DNA from: JADGQM01 sp964441945
Lineage (GTDB): Bacteria > Desulfobacterota > Syntrophobacteria > Syntrophobacterales > Syntrophobacteraceae
NCBI GenBank assembly: GCA_964441945.1
Contig: CAYTWB010000010.1
Coordinates: 1-64,000 of the forward strand
Reading direction: 5' to 3'
Length of the DNA: 64,000 nt
Part shown: piece after piece, positions 44,426 through 52,638 of the stretch
Layout of the letters: every line of letters begins with the position of its first letter
Numbering within the stretch: the stretch's first letter is position 1
The notes under the pieces: generated by a model
What the model saw: the letters and a program-made list of their open reading frames with translations, nothing else
Told to the model about the DNA's origin: nothing
Databases searched by the model: none
Translations under genes and position numbers: made by a program

Positions 44426-45148
44426 ATGCTGAATTATACTTTCGATTGGAGTGTTCTCTGGAGGGAGCCCTACGGTGAACTGCTCCTTAACGGGATTTTC
44501 ACCACTATCCACCTTTCGCTTCTGGCATGGGGTCTTGCTCTTGTTGTGGGCATCCTGGTGGGTGTTGCGAGAGTCCTCCCCAACCGGCTCAGCAGGTCCA
44601 TTGGCTTTTCTTACGTCCAGTTGTTCCGCAATATTCCTTTGCTGCTGCAGCTTTTCATCTGGTACTTTGCCTTTCCCCTCCTTCTTCCCCGGACGGCACA
44701 GAGCTGGCTCTACCGCAATGTGCCCGACCTTCCCTACTTCATGAGTGTCGTCGGACTTGGGCTTTACACCGCTTCACGGGTGGCGGAACAGGTTCGGGCA
44801 GGCCTGGCTTCCTGCCCATCGGGGCTTTATGAGGCTGCCTCCGCCATCGGCCTCAGCACCTATCATGCTTATCGCCTCGTGATCCTCCCGTATGCCCTCA
44901 GGATCATAATCCCTCCCTTTACGACGGAGTTCCTGACCTGTTTTAAGAACTCGGCCCTGGCCATGACCATCGGTGTCATGGAAACCACCGGCGCTTCCTA
45001 TCAGATTGATTCCTTTACCTATCACGGCCTGGAAACCACCACCGCCGCTTCGCTGGTCTATATTTCCATTACGCTTTCTGTAGTCCTGTTCATGTCCTGG
45101 GTGGAAAAGAGGGTGTGGGTTCACGGAATGATTGGCAGAAGGAGTTGA
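44426..45148 (+). CDS. Polar amino acid ABC transporter permease 1
   Basis: A 240-residue HisM/GltJ-type permease with about five helices. LLNGIFTTIHLSLLAWGLALV is typical of the HEQRo family start, VQLFRNIPLLLQLFIWYF is the second hallmark, and the EAA coupling loop reads EAASAIGLSTYHAYRLVILPYALR. GGAG lies 12 bp before the ATG. The second permease begins within 10 bp of the stop. Confidence 0.92.
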   Translation: MLNYTFDWSVLWREPYGELLLNGIFTTIHLSLLAWGLALVVGILVGVARVLPNRLSRSIGFSYVQLFRNIPLLLQLFIWYFAFPLLLPRTAQSWLYRNVPDLPYFMSVVGLGLYTASRVAEQVRAGLASCPSGLYEAASAIGLSTYHAYRLVILPYALRIIIPPFTTEFLTCFKNSALAMTIGVMETTGASYQIDSFTYHGLETTTAASLVYISITLSVVLFMSWVEKRVWVHGMIGRRS

Positions 45149-45155
45149 GCCGAAT

Positions 45156-45857
45156 TTGGATTGGAACGTAATCTCGAGGAATATCGAGTTCCTGGGCGGG
45201 GGGCTGGTGCTGACCTTCCAACTGGCCGCCATCAGTATCACAGGTGGGTTTCTGCTGGGCATCATTCTGGGGCTTGCCCGAACCTCAACACGAAAATGGA
45301 TCTTTGCCCCGGCCACCCTCTATGTCAACCTGTTTCGCAGCCTGCCCCTTCTTCTTGTGATTTTCTGGTTCTACTTCCTGGCACCTTTCCTTATCGGCCG
45401 GTCCCTCGGGGATTTTCTTTCGGTGATCATCGCCTTCATTGCTTTCGAGGCAGCCTATTTTGCCGAAATTGTTCGCGCAGGGATCCAATCCATCCCCATG
45501 GGGCAACTGGAAGCAGGATATTCCGTCGGTCTCCGATATCATCAGATCATGTTTCATATTGTTCTTCCCCAGGCACTCAGAAATATGATTGCCCCCATCG
45601 TTACACAGTGCGTAATCATCTTCCAGGACACATCTTTGGCCTATGTAATCGGTCTTAAAGAATTCTTGAGGCGCGTGAGCCTCAGCGATCAGCGGGAATT
45701 TCGATCGGTCGAGCTATACTTGTTTGCCGCCCTGGTCTACCTCGCGATATGTTCCATTGGGGCGGCCCTGAGCAGCCGTCTGGAACGGAGCAAAAGCGAC
45801 TATTCGAAACGATATGGAGGCCGAATCAAGAGAAGAGCTCTGGTGGCGGCACCATAA
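45156..45857 (+). CDS. Polar amino acid ABC transporter permease 2
   Basis: A 233-residue permease paired with the previous gene. It has LGGGLVLTFQLAAISITGG, LYVNLFRSLPLLLVIFWFYF and the coupling loop EAGYSVGLRYHQIMFHIVLPQALRN split across residues 120-145. No ATG is available near the start. TTG 45156 (MDWNVISRNIEFL) is preferred, with AAGGAG about 11 bases upstream; TTG 45132 would overlap the previous gene. No ATPase gene follows: the next gene is on the other strand, so the ATPase must be supplied from elsewhere. Confidence 0.88.
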   Translation: MDWNVISRNIEFLGGGLVLTFQLAAISITGGFLLGIILGLARTSTRKWIFAPATLYVNLFRSLPLLLVIFWFYFLAPFLIGRSLGDFLSVIIAFIAFEAAYFAEIVRAGIQSIPMGQLEAGYSVGLRYHQIMFHIVLPQALRNMIAPIVTQCVIIFQDTSLAYVIGLKEFLRRVSLSDQREFRSVELYLFAALVYLAICSIGAALSSRLERSKSDYSKRYGGRIKRRALVAAP

Positions 45858-45908
45858 CCGGTCTACGTTTCCGGGGAGAAGGCGTCGCTTTTGAGAATAC
45901 AGGCGGGT

Positions 45909-46691
45909 TCACTTATCATCAATCGCAAAAAACAGGCCACTCAGTTCCGCAGGGGGGAGATTGAGAAAGGCATTAAGTCCTTTCCCCAGGTTCCTTGCGG
46001 CCCTTGTGGATCGTCTCCAGCAGCCGAAATAGCTTCCTATAAGCCGGGGATTTCTTAGAATTGAAGCCAGAACCAGCAAGATCTTGACCTGCCCTCGGGC
46101 ATTGCTGATCGCAGCGGGATCAAAATCGATCTCGTCTCGAAGTCCATCGCTGACAGCACGAAAAGAGAGGAAGGGCAAGTTCATCTGACGGCAAGACTCC
46201 GCCAGGAAATAGCTTTCCATATCCACGATTGCCGGGGTATTCTCATACTGCTTGCTCAGCGGCTCTTTGGGTGCAGACTGGTTCACGGTAACCATCAGCA
46301 TCCGTCGAATCCGCTGTGTATCACAGAATTGAGCCAGGCGGATCGGGATTTCCAGGACAATCCTCGATGCGGTCTCGCCATGAGATCGCAAATCGAGTGA
46401 AGCAAAGACCTCCCCGAGACATACGTCTCCTACAACCAGGTCCTGCGTGAGGCTTCCGGCAAAACCCGAGGCGACGACGAGGTCCGGGCGCACCTTCCCG
46501 AGTATCCATCCCAGGGCCTCGATCATCCGGTCCCGGCCCATTCCAGTCTCAACCAGCAACAATTCTTTGCCTGGAACACGATGAACCAGGCTTTTAAACG
46601 GATCTCGTGTCGAGAGGCCCCACGGACCCACAAGCTGTTTCATGCCCGCATATTCCTGGGGCAGGGCAAAGAGGAATACGATTCGGATCAT
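45909..46691 (-). CDS. Nucleoside phosphorylase / MTAN-superfamily protein
   Basis: The 260-residue protein has the PNP/UDP-phosphorylase fold motifs: VFLFALPQEYAGM, LLLVETGMGRDRM, VVASGFAGSLTQDLVVGDV, and the late AIVDMESYFLAESCRQ with FRAVSDGLRDE, which carry the Glu and Asp of nucleosidases. Candidates are 5'-methylthioadenosine/SAH nucleosidase, futalosine hydrolase or HpnG; the sequence does not decide between them. Its ATG overlaps the stop of the GDPD gene (ATGA), so they form an operon. The C-terminal 50 residues are an extension past the fold. Confidence 0.75.
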   Translation of the reverse strand: MIRIVFLFALPQEYAGMKQLVGPWGLSTRDPFKSLVHRVPGKELLLVETGMGRDRMIEALGWILGKVRPDLVVASGFAGSLTQDLVVGDVCLGEVFASLDLRSHGETASRIVLEIPIRLAQFCDTQRIRRMLMVTVNQSAPKEPLSKQYENTPAIVDMESYFLAESCRQMNLPFLSFRAVSDGLRDEIDFDPAAISNARGQVKILLVLASILRNPRLIGSYFGCWRRSTRAARNLGKGLNAFLNLPPAELSGLFFAIDDK

Positions 46692-47548
46692 GTATTGAGG
46701 GACTCTTTTTCTCTGCCGATGATCGGGCAAAGGAGCTGAGGAAAGTCCGTGAAGATTCCGCCCACCCCCTTCCTGACGAGGGACCGCATGCCGGCTTCGT
46801 CATTGACAACCCAGACGAGAACATGCTTGCCCTGTTCGCGCAGGATATGGATATCCGCCGTCTTCAGAGCGAAGAGGCGTGGATGATAGCAATCAGCTTG
46901 CAGACTCTCCAGCAGTCTGGCAGGGTCCCAATGAGGCCGATCCACGAGGACTCCGGTCGGCAACGAAGGATTAGCAGCCTTTACCCGTTCCAGGTAACTG
47001 TGATTAAAAGATGAAATCAGAACGCGATTGGTCATATTCAACCTTTCTACCGCCTCAACCACCTTTTCGACTATCGTTTGGTGTCCGGCAATCCCTCGCA
47101 GGTCCTTGATCTCAACGTTGACATACCATTTGTGTGCGAGGGTGAACTGCAGTGCCTCCCGGAGGGTGGGTGCCGGTTCGCCTTCATAATCCTTCAGCTC
47201 GTTCTCGGTTACCACACCCGCTGCAATTTGGCCGAAGGGGTCCATCGCCTTAAACCAGGAACCGAAATCCAAACGCCGAATCTCCTCGAGCGAAAACTCA
47301 TGCACCAGCCAGGGCCGACGAGACGGGAAAACGCTTTCCACGTTTGATGTACGACTCAGGTCCTTGTCGTGAATGACAACCGGCTCCCCATCCGCCGTCA
47401 TCACAACATCCAATTCCCACAGATCCGCACCGGACTGCAAAGCCTTGAGGGCAGCAGCCAGGGTGTTCTCCGGAGCGATGGAACGCGCCCCGCGGTGCGC
47501 GATGTTCAGGGTCCGGCCTTCAGAAATGCTGGAGAGCAGCGAGTGCAT
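46688..47548 (-). CDS. Glycerophosphodiester phosphodiesterase
   Basis: The 286-residue GDPD-family enzyme hydrolyses glycerophosphodiesters from phospholipid turnover to glycerol-3-phosphate and an alcohol. Catalytic motifs: IAHRGARSIAPENTL (HR), ELDVVMTADGEPVVIHDKDL is spread across residues 45-64 with the metal Glu, Asp and catalytic His, and VNVEIK. The C-terminal part HVLVWVVNDEAGMRSLV and GIFTDFP completes the barrel. No signal peptide, so cytosolic. ATG 47548 is chosen; the frame extends to 47575. Coupled to the phosphorylase downstream. Confidence 0.92.
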   Translation of the reverse strand: MHSLLSSISEGRTLNIAHRGARSIAPENTLAAALKALQSGADLWELDVVMTADGEPVVIHDKDLSRTSNVESVFPSRRPWLVHEFSLEEIRRLDFGSWFKAMDPFGQIAAGVVTENELKDYEGEPAPTLREALQFTLAHKWYVNVEIKDLRGIAGHQTIVEKVVEAVERLNMTNRVLISSFNHSYLERVKAANPSLPTGVLVDRPHWDPARLLESLQADCYHPRLFALKTADIHILREQGKHVLVWVVNDEAGMRSLVRKGVGGIFTDFPQLLCPIIGREKESLNT

Positions 47549-47768
47549 GGCACAGGCTCCATTGAGACAGGTCACATGGCGGAGTCTAGCACATAGGATA
47601 TGGTCCAGGCAAAACCCTTATCACTCCCCTCTTTGCAGCGGTGGAAGTCCCTCAGCCTGCCGGCGGATTGAGAGTGACTTTTTGATGATGTTGGTATAGA
47701 GAGGCAGCATCGAATTCCTTTGAAAACATGGTGCCTGCACCGCCGAGACTGGTTTAGGAGGAGCAACG

Positions 47769-48764
47769 ATGATGCGCAGCGTGATAGCAGGAATTGGAAG
47801 CTATGTACCACCAAGAGTGGTGAGTAACGATGACCTCTCCAGGTTGATGCCGACAAGTGATGAGTGGATTCGAACCCGCAGCGGCATCGAAGAACGCCGT
47901 TTTGCCGATGAAGGCGTCTATTGCTCGGACCTGGCGCTGGAAGCGGCCAAAAATGCCCTGTCGGATGCTCGTATCGAAGCTTCTGACTTGGATTTTATCA
48001 TTTTTGCCACATTGAGTCCCGATCATCATTTTCCCGGCACCGGCTGTTTCCTTCAGGCAAAGCTTGGGGTTCCTTCCATTGGATGCCTGGATGTGCGCAA
48101 TCAGTGCACGGGTTTCCTATATGGCCTTGCGGTAGGCGATGCTTTTATCCGTGCCGGCGTGTATCGCCGCATCCTGGTTGTTGGGTCGGAAATTCATTCC
48201 AGCGCCCTTGATTTCTCGCGTGAGGGTCGAGATGTCTCCGTGCTGTTCGGGGATGGGGCAGGGGCCGTGGTTTTGGCCTCCTCATCCGATGAAGAGCGTG
48301 GCATACTCTACACAGAGCTCCATGCCGACGGCCGGTTCGCAAAGGTCCTTCATATGGATGTCTGGGATATTTCCCGAAAACCGTTTCTCACCCGGCAGAA
48401 TGTCGACACCGGAGAGATATGGCCCCGAATGGATGGCAAGACCGTTTTCAAGCATGCTGTCACAAGGCTCTCTGAAATGGTGGGAAATGCCATGAGCCGT
48501 TGCAATGTGCCATTTGAGGACGTTAAGTACGTTATTCCCCATCAGGCAAACCTGAGGATCAATCATCTTGTTGCGGAGCGCTTAAGTTTGCCCAAGGAGA
48601 AGTTTCTCAGCAATATTCATAAGTATGGCAATACAACCGCGGCATCGATTCCCCTTCTCCTGGATGAGACCTACCGGGCCGGCAAATTGCAGAAAGGGGA
48701 CCTTCTGCTGCTCATTGCCTTCGGTTCAGGCTTCACATGGGCTTCAGCCCTATTGCGATGGTAG
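47769..48764 (+). CDS. 3-oxoacyl-ACP synthase III (FabH-like)
   Basis: The 331-residue thiolase-fold enzyme condenses an acyl-CoA starter with malonyl-ACP. The catalytic triad is visible: Cys in VRNQCTGFLYGL, His in IPHQANLRIN and Asn in YGNTTAAS. EEC: TSDEWIRTRSGIEERR at the N-terminus and FGDGAGAVVL are family marks. AGGAGGAGCAACG precedes the ATG. It stands apart from other fatty acid genes, so it could be a second FabH with a special starter unit rather than the housekeeping copy. Confidence 0.92.
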   Translation: MMRSVIAGIGSYVPPRVVSNDDLSRLMPTSDEWIRTRSGIEERRFADEGVYCSDLALEAAKNALSDARIEASDLDFIIFATLSPDHHFPGTGCFLQAKLGVPSIGCLDVRNQCTGFLYGLAVGDAFIRAGVYRRILVVGSEIHSSALDFSREGRDVSVLFGDGAGAVVLASSSDEERGILYTELHADGRFAKVLHMDVWDISRKPFLTRQNVDTGEIWPRMDGKTVFKHAVTRLSEMVGNAMSRCNVPFEDVKYVIPHQANLRINHLVAERLSLPKEKFLSNIHKYGNTTAASIPLLLDETYRAGKLQKGDLLLLIAFGSGFTWASALLRW

Positions 48765-48769
48765 GGTGT

Positions 48770-49984
48770 TCAATAGAAGAGATCATGTTCGGGAAGCTGG
48801 TATAGGCGGCGGACATAAGAGATCAGCGTATCCGGGAGATACCTCCCGGATAGTTTGATGGGCAGGCGATCGATGCGTATCTGTGGGCTGAATCCCACTG
48901 CAAAGAGATACTCAAGCAGGAATTCGACGTTCATTGGAATGTAGCCCTGATAGATCCTGCTGTCCCTCTGGGCAAGGATCCTCTCCTCGTGAATGCTGTC
49001 TCCAAGTTCGGACTCAACCAAATCGGGAAAGGTTGAAAGCATCACTTCCACATTGATCTTATGCTTCGGATCCCGAACATGAGACTCCAATCCCTTCACG
49101 AGATCGCTTTCGGGAATGCCTCGATTCAGATACCTCTCCCAACACCCGCCATCCCTGTATTTTCGGAAAACCTGTTCAGCATCCCAGGGACACTCCACTA
49201 TCAGACTCCTCGCCCGATAGGACCCGTGAAAGCTTTCCCTGGACAGAACCTGCAGGTTTGGATCGTGGTAGAGGGAGTTTTCCAGGGCCAGCAATTGCCC
49301 ATCGTCCGCTATGATCTTGATGCCTCCAACATCGTGAATGGTGAGGGCGTCCCGATCGAATTTCAGGCTGCCGTCAAGAAAGCCCTGACAAATGGCCTTT
49401 TCAGCGTCAATGAATTCCCCGGCCATCTCCGATTCGGGGGTGAACAGAAATTCAAGGGGGACCCCAAACCGCTTTGCACGTTCTGAAGCCATTTGCAGGG
49501 CTTTCTTTTGCACCACACTGAAGATCCAATTCGCAATTTTGCGGTTGGCTTTTTCAGCAATCCTTCTCGCTCGCTTCACTCGATACAGGCCAACAAGCTT
49601 GCGTTCGCCCTCAAGACACATAACACCGTCGATCGGTGCTTCACGATAATAAAAGTCGGGGTTCTTCCAATACTGCTCAAACAGCTCCTGCGCTCTTTCG
49701 GTACCCGCCCCAGCACCCCGACAGATTGCTTCCCTCAGCTCCCCTTTGAGATGAATCCGCTTCTGCTGGATGGGCTCATGACAGATCCTCTGCAACAAGT
49801 CTTGTGCAACAGTCTCCAGGGTCTCCGCCAGGACGAAACCGTCACAGATAAGGATTTGGGTCAGTCGGAAGGCGTCATCCGGATTCAGGCGCCCGCAAAA
49901 CCAGCGCTGCGCAATGTCGAAAAGCTGATCACGATGGATAAATGAAGTCAGATACACTGCCCTAATCTTCTCTTTGATTTTCAA
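48770..49984 (-). CDS. Unknown protein with a RelA/SpoT-like synthetase signature
   Basis: The 404-residue cytoplasmic protein has no membrane segment or confident family. Its middle third has an order of motifs reminiscent of the (p)ppGpp synthetase fold: LTIHDVGGIKIIAD (about 213-226, cf. DIxGxR), SFHGSYRARSLIVE (251-264, cf. GYxSLHLxV) and INVEVMLSTFPDL...ELGDSIHEE (310-333, cf. VEIQIRT...WAxxEH). The helical N-terminal half (1-200) is not an HD or typical RelA region. Residue matches are loose, so this is inference; it could be a nucleotidyltransferase of another kind. It converges with the FabH-like gene, 5 bp apart. Confidence 0.5.
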   Translation of the reverse strand: MKIKEKIRAVYLTSFIHRDQLFDIAQRWFCGRLNPDDAFRLTQILICDGFVLAETLETVAQDLLQRICHEPIQQKRIHLKGELREAICRGAGAGTERAQELFEQYWKNPDFYYREAPIDGVMCLEGERKLVGLYRVKRARRIAEKANRKIANWIFSVVQKKALQMASERAKRFGVPLEFLFTPESEMAGEFIDAEKAICQGFLDGSLKFDRDALTIHDVGGIKIIADDGQLLALENSLYHDPNLQVLSRESFHGSYRARSLIVECPWDAEQVFRKYRDGGCWERYLNRGIPESDLVKGLESHVRDPKHKINVEVMLSTFPDLVESELGDSIHEERILAQRDSRIYQGYIPMNVEFLLEYLFAVGFSPQIRIDRLPIKLSGRYLPDTLISYVRRLYQLPEHDLFY

Positions 49985-50128
49985 ACAGGATCAACTCCTG
50001 CATAAAGCCTTTCCTCTCGCATTCCGCTACGACCATGGCATAATCTTATACTCAATCCTCGGCTTTATACACCATGAAAAGCATGCCATAATATGTCCCA
50101 GGTTAAGGGACAGGTCATGGAGGGACAG

Positions 50129-50641
50129 GTGACAGAAGAAAAGATACCCATCAAGAGAGCGGCCGATATGCTCGACGTCTCTGTCAAGACCATTCACCGA
50201 TACCTTGCAAAAGGTCGTCTTACAAGGGTAAAGGAAGGGACACGCACGCAACTCCTGCTGTCGGAAGTGGAGCTGTTGCGAGGCGATCCATCTTCGAGAC
50301 AGGGACACACTCCTGCGACTGTCAGTGCAACCAAAGGGACAGGACAGGTCGGAGACACTGTCACTTTGAGCAGGGAGCGCTATGAAGGGCTGCTCCTGGA
50401 ATTAGGTGAACTGCGGATGCAGAACCACGTCACCCGGGAGTTTAAGGGGTTGTTGCAGGCACAGGAAGAGTCCATAAGGCGGCTGGAGCTTGATGTTGAT
50501 CAGTTGAGAGACCGGGTTCGAGCCCTGGAGATGAGAAAGCACAAGGAGCACCTGGATGCCGCTCAAGCTGCTCAAAAACCCGGAAATGAACCGGACGAGA
50601 GCAGGGTGAAGGGGGAAAAAAAGCCCTGGTGGCAGGCATGA
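50129..50641 (+). CDS. Excisionase/MerR-like helix-turn-helix protein with coiled coil
   Basis: A small DNA-binding protein: helix-turn-helix IPIKRAADMLDVSVKTIHRY (first 25 residues), a Ser/Thr-rich linker, a Leu/Glu coiled coil (LGELRMQNHV ... LELDVDQLRDRVRAL) and a charged tail ending KPWWQA. Three nested in-frame starts exist: ATG 50093, ATG 50117 and GTG 50129. Each of the later two follows a copy of GGGACAGGT, which looks like a ribosome site; GTG 50129 gives the family-like N-terminus. The helix-turn-helix type is used by excisionases and by regulators; no phage gene is near. Target unknown. Confidence 0.7.
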   Translation: MTEEKIPIKRAADMLDVSVKTIHRYLAKGRLTRVKEGTRTQLLLSEVELLRGDPSSRQGHTPATVSATKGTGQVGDTVTLSRERYEGLLLELGELRMQNHVTREFKGLLQAQEESIRRLELDVDQLRDRVRALEMRKHKEHLDAAQAAQKPGNEPDESRVKGEKKPWWQA

Positions 50642-50657
50642 CCCCCTTTAGGGCTCT

Positions 50658-51767
50658 CTAGGTCTTGCATTCTGAAAGCAGGTCGTCCCGGTATTCCACT
50701 CCGTAGATGTAGAGCATGATCATCGCAAAGCTCAAGATCAGCGGGCCGTAGAGGATACCCACCAACCCGAAATACTGGACTCCTCCAATGATAGCCAGGA
50801 AGATATAGAATGGCGACATCCGGCCCTCACCTCGCATCAGGAAAGGCCGCAGGATATTATCGATGGAACCGGCAAGAAGCACAGACCACAAAACCAGAAA
50901 GAGCGCAGACTTCCAGCTTCCCAGCAGAAACAGATAGATACCGGCAGGAAGCCAGATCAAGGCTGTTCCGACGATCGGGATGAGTGAGGCAAACCCCATC
51001 ACCGTTCCCCAAAACAGCCCGGGTATCCCCACAATGGCGAGGCCCACTCCACCAACAAGCCCCTGGCAGAGGGCCGTGAGAAAGGTCCCGAGCAGCACCG
51101 ACTTGGCCACGACACGAACCCCGTTCAGAAGCTCATCCTCCTGCACTTTTCGCAAGGGGGAAAAGTACCGGCCCTTCTGCAGCATCTCCCAGCCGTCCCG
51201 AACAAGATAGAAGACAATGAAGATCATAATGAAGAAATGGGTGATAAGACTTGCCACATTCCCAAGCAGTGTCGCACCCTTGCTCAACAGAAACTGACCC
51301 AGATTCTTGCTGAGCTCCAGCAGGCTGGTCTCGATATCCAGCTTCTTCAGTTCCAGAAAGCCGAAGCGTTCCTGGAGCTTCACGGTATAGGCAATGATTC
51401 TCGGATCTTCCGTGATTTTCTCGAGATTGCCCGCTTTCAGCCAGTCATGAACCTTATTGATGGATTCCAACCCCTGGGTTACCAGTGCCGAAGCAAACAG
51501 AAATACCGGGATCACCAGCACGAAGGTGATGATGAAGATGACCGTCAGGGCCGCAAGGCTTTTCCTCCCGCGATAGATGCGCACAAAAAAGCCCTGCACG
51601 GGGTGGAATAACGAGGCCACAACTATGGAGAGAATAAGTGTGTCCTTGAATGGAGCAAGAATCAAGTAGACGAGGTATAAGGAGAAAAAGAGAACGACCA
51701 GAAGAAACGGACGATAGTTGTGAACCCTCACGGAGGCCCCAACCGCCTCTTTGTCCGCAGTATCCAT
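50658..51767 (-). CDS. AI-2E family (PerM/TqsA) membrane transporter
   Basis: The 369-residue integral membrane protein has about eight helices and the family marks: SLFHPVQGFFVRIYRGRKSLAAL near 45-70, LVGGVGLAIVGIPGLFWGTVMG, LIPIVGTALIWLPAGIYL and the last helix pair GGVQYFGLVGILYGPLIL. Members export autoinducer-2 or act as ion exchangers; most are uncharacterised. Convergent with the HTH gene. The TPR lipoprotein lies downstream on the same strand, and no operon is evident. Confidence 0.9.
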   Translation of the reverse strand: MDTADKEAVGASVRVHNYRPFLLVVLFFSLYLVYLILAPFKDTLILSIVVASLFHPVQGFFVRIYRGRKSLAALTVIFIITFVLVIPVFLFASALVTQGLESINKVHDWLKAGNLEKITEDPRIIAYTVKLQERFGFLELKKLDIETSLLELSKNLGQFLLSKGATLLGNVASLITHFFIMIFIVFYLVRDGWEMLQKGRYFSPLRKVQEDELLNGVRVVAKSVLLGTFLTALCQGLVGGVGLAIVGIPGLFWGTVMGFASLIPIVGTALIWLPAGIYLFLLGSWKSALFLVLWSVLLAGSIDNILRPFLMRGEGRMSPFYIFLAIIGGVQYFGLVGILYGPLILSFAMIMLYIYGVEYRDDLLSECKT

Positions 51768-51822
51768 CCGTTACCCACTCCTTGTTTTGGTCAAGTCGTC
51801 CTCAGAGCAGCCCCTTCCTCTG

Positions 51823-52470
51823 CTATTTCAGCTTCGATGCCTTCTGACGGTATGAATCCGATTTTGCGACGTTTCCCATTTCCTTGTATAGATCGGCCTG
51901 GAGCAGATAAGCCTGTTTCAATTTTGTGGAATCGCCCTGGAAGAGGATTTCGGACTTCTGAGCAAACTGGATGGCCTTCTGGCGGGACCCCTTCGACCGC
52001 CAGGCCCTGGCCAGGTTGAAGAAGGCTTCCCCATTGCGCTGATCGACCTGAATCGCCTTTTCCAGCAAGGGGATGGCAGAATCGGTTTTCCCTTGTGCCA
52101 TGAGGGCCTTGGCTCGATTCACCAGTTGCATCGAAGCCTGTTGCTGAGGCGGTGGTTGAGCCGGCTTCTTTTCTATTGGTTGAGCGGGTTTCTTCTCCGG
52201 TGCAACGGCAGGGGCCTCAGAAGCAGGTGCCAGGTCGGTTTCTTTTATCACTGGGGCCGGTTTCAAGATGGCTGTCTCTTTGGGTACCGGTGTCGGCGGT
52301 GAGACCGGTTGCACGACAGCTGGCTGAGTTGCCGGAGGTGGCTGCCATTCAGACGGGACATAGACCGGCTTCTTGGATATGCAGGAGGAGACCATCATGA
52401 GCACCAGTAGCAGTACAACGACCGAAACCTGCGATCCGCCGGAGGCGGCAGCCTTTTCAACAGTCTTCAT
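51823..52470 (-). CDS. TPR-repeat lipoprotein with Pro-rich linker
   Basis: A 215-residue lipoprotein: membrane segment VVVLLLVLMMVSSC with lipobox Cys, a long Pro/Ala/Lys linker (about 35-115, with repeated KKPAQP), and two to three TPR motifs at the C-terminus (AKALMAQGKTDSAIPLLEKA, AFFNLARAWRSKG, YLLQADLYKEMGN). The linker could span the periplasm to reach the cell wall. It lies downstream of the PBP gene on the same strand, 168 bp away, so a role as PBP activator (LpoA/LpoB-like idea) is possible but unproven. Confidence 0.8.
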   Translation of the reverse strand: MKTVEKAAASGGSQVSVVVLLLVLMMVSSCISKKPVYVPSEWQPPPATQPAVVQPVSPPTPVPKETAILKPAPVIKETDLAPASEAPAVAPEKKPAQPIEKKPAQPPPQQQASMQLVNRAKALMAQGKTDSAIPLLEKAIQVDQRNGEAFFNLARAWRSKGSRQKAIQFAQKSEILFQGDSTKLKQAYLLQADLYKEMGNVAKSDSYRQKASKLK

Positions 52471-52638
52471 CTCACCGATCCTTCATCAATGCTCTGCAAT
52501 AGTGAATAGTGGACACCAGCCGGGCCGAACCAGTCTCATACCATCAAAAGCATCCCATGTGAATCATGCTTTCCATCCGTTGCCCACAATCAGGCATCCC
52601 GCCCCGATTACCCCCTGCCGAAGATCTTGTCTTCATCA

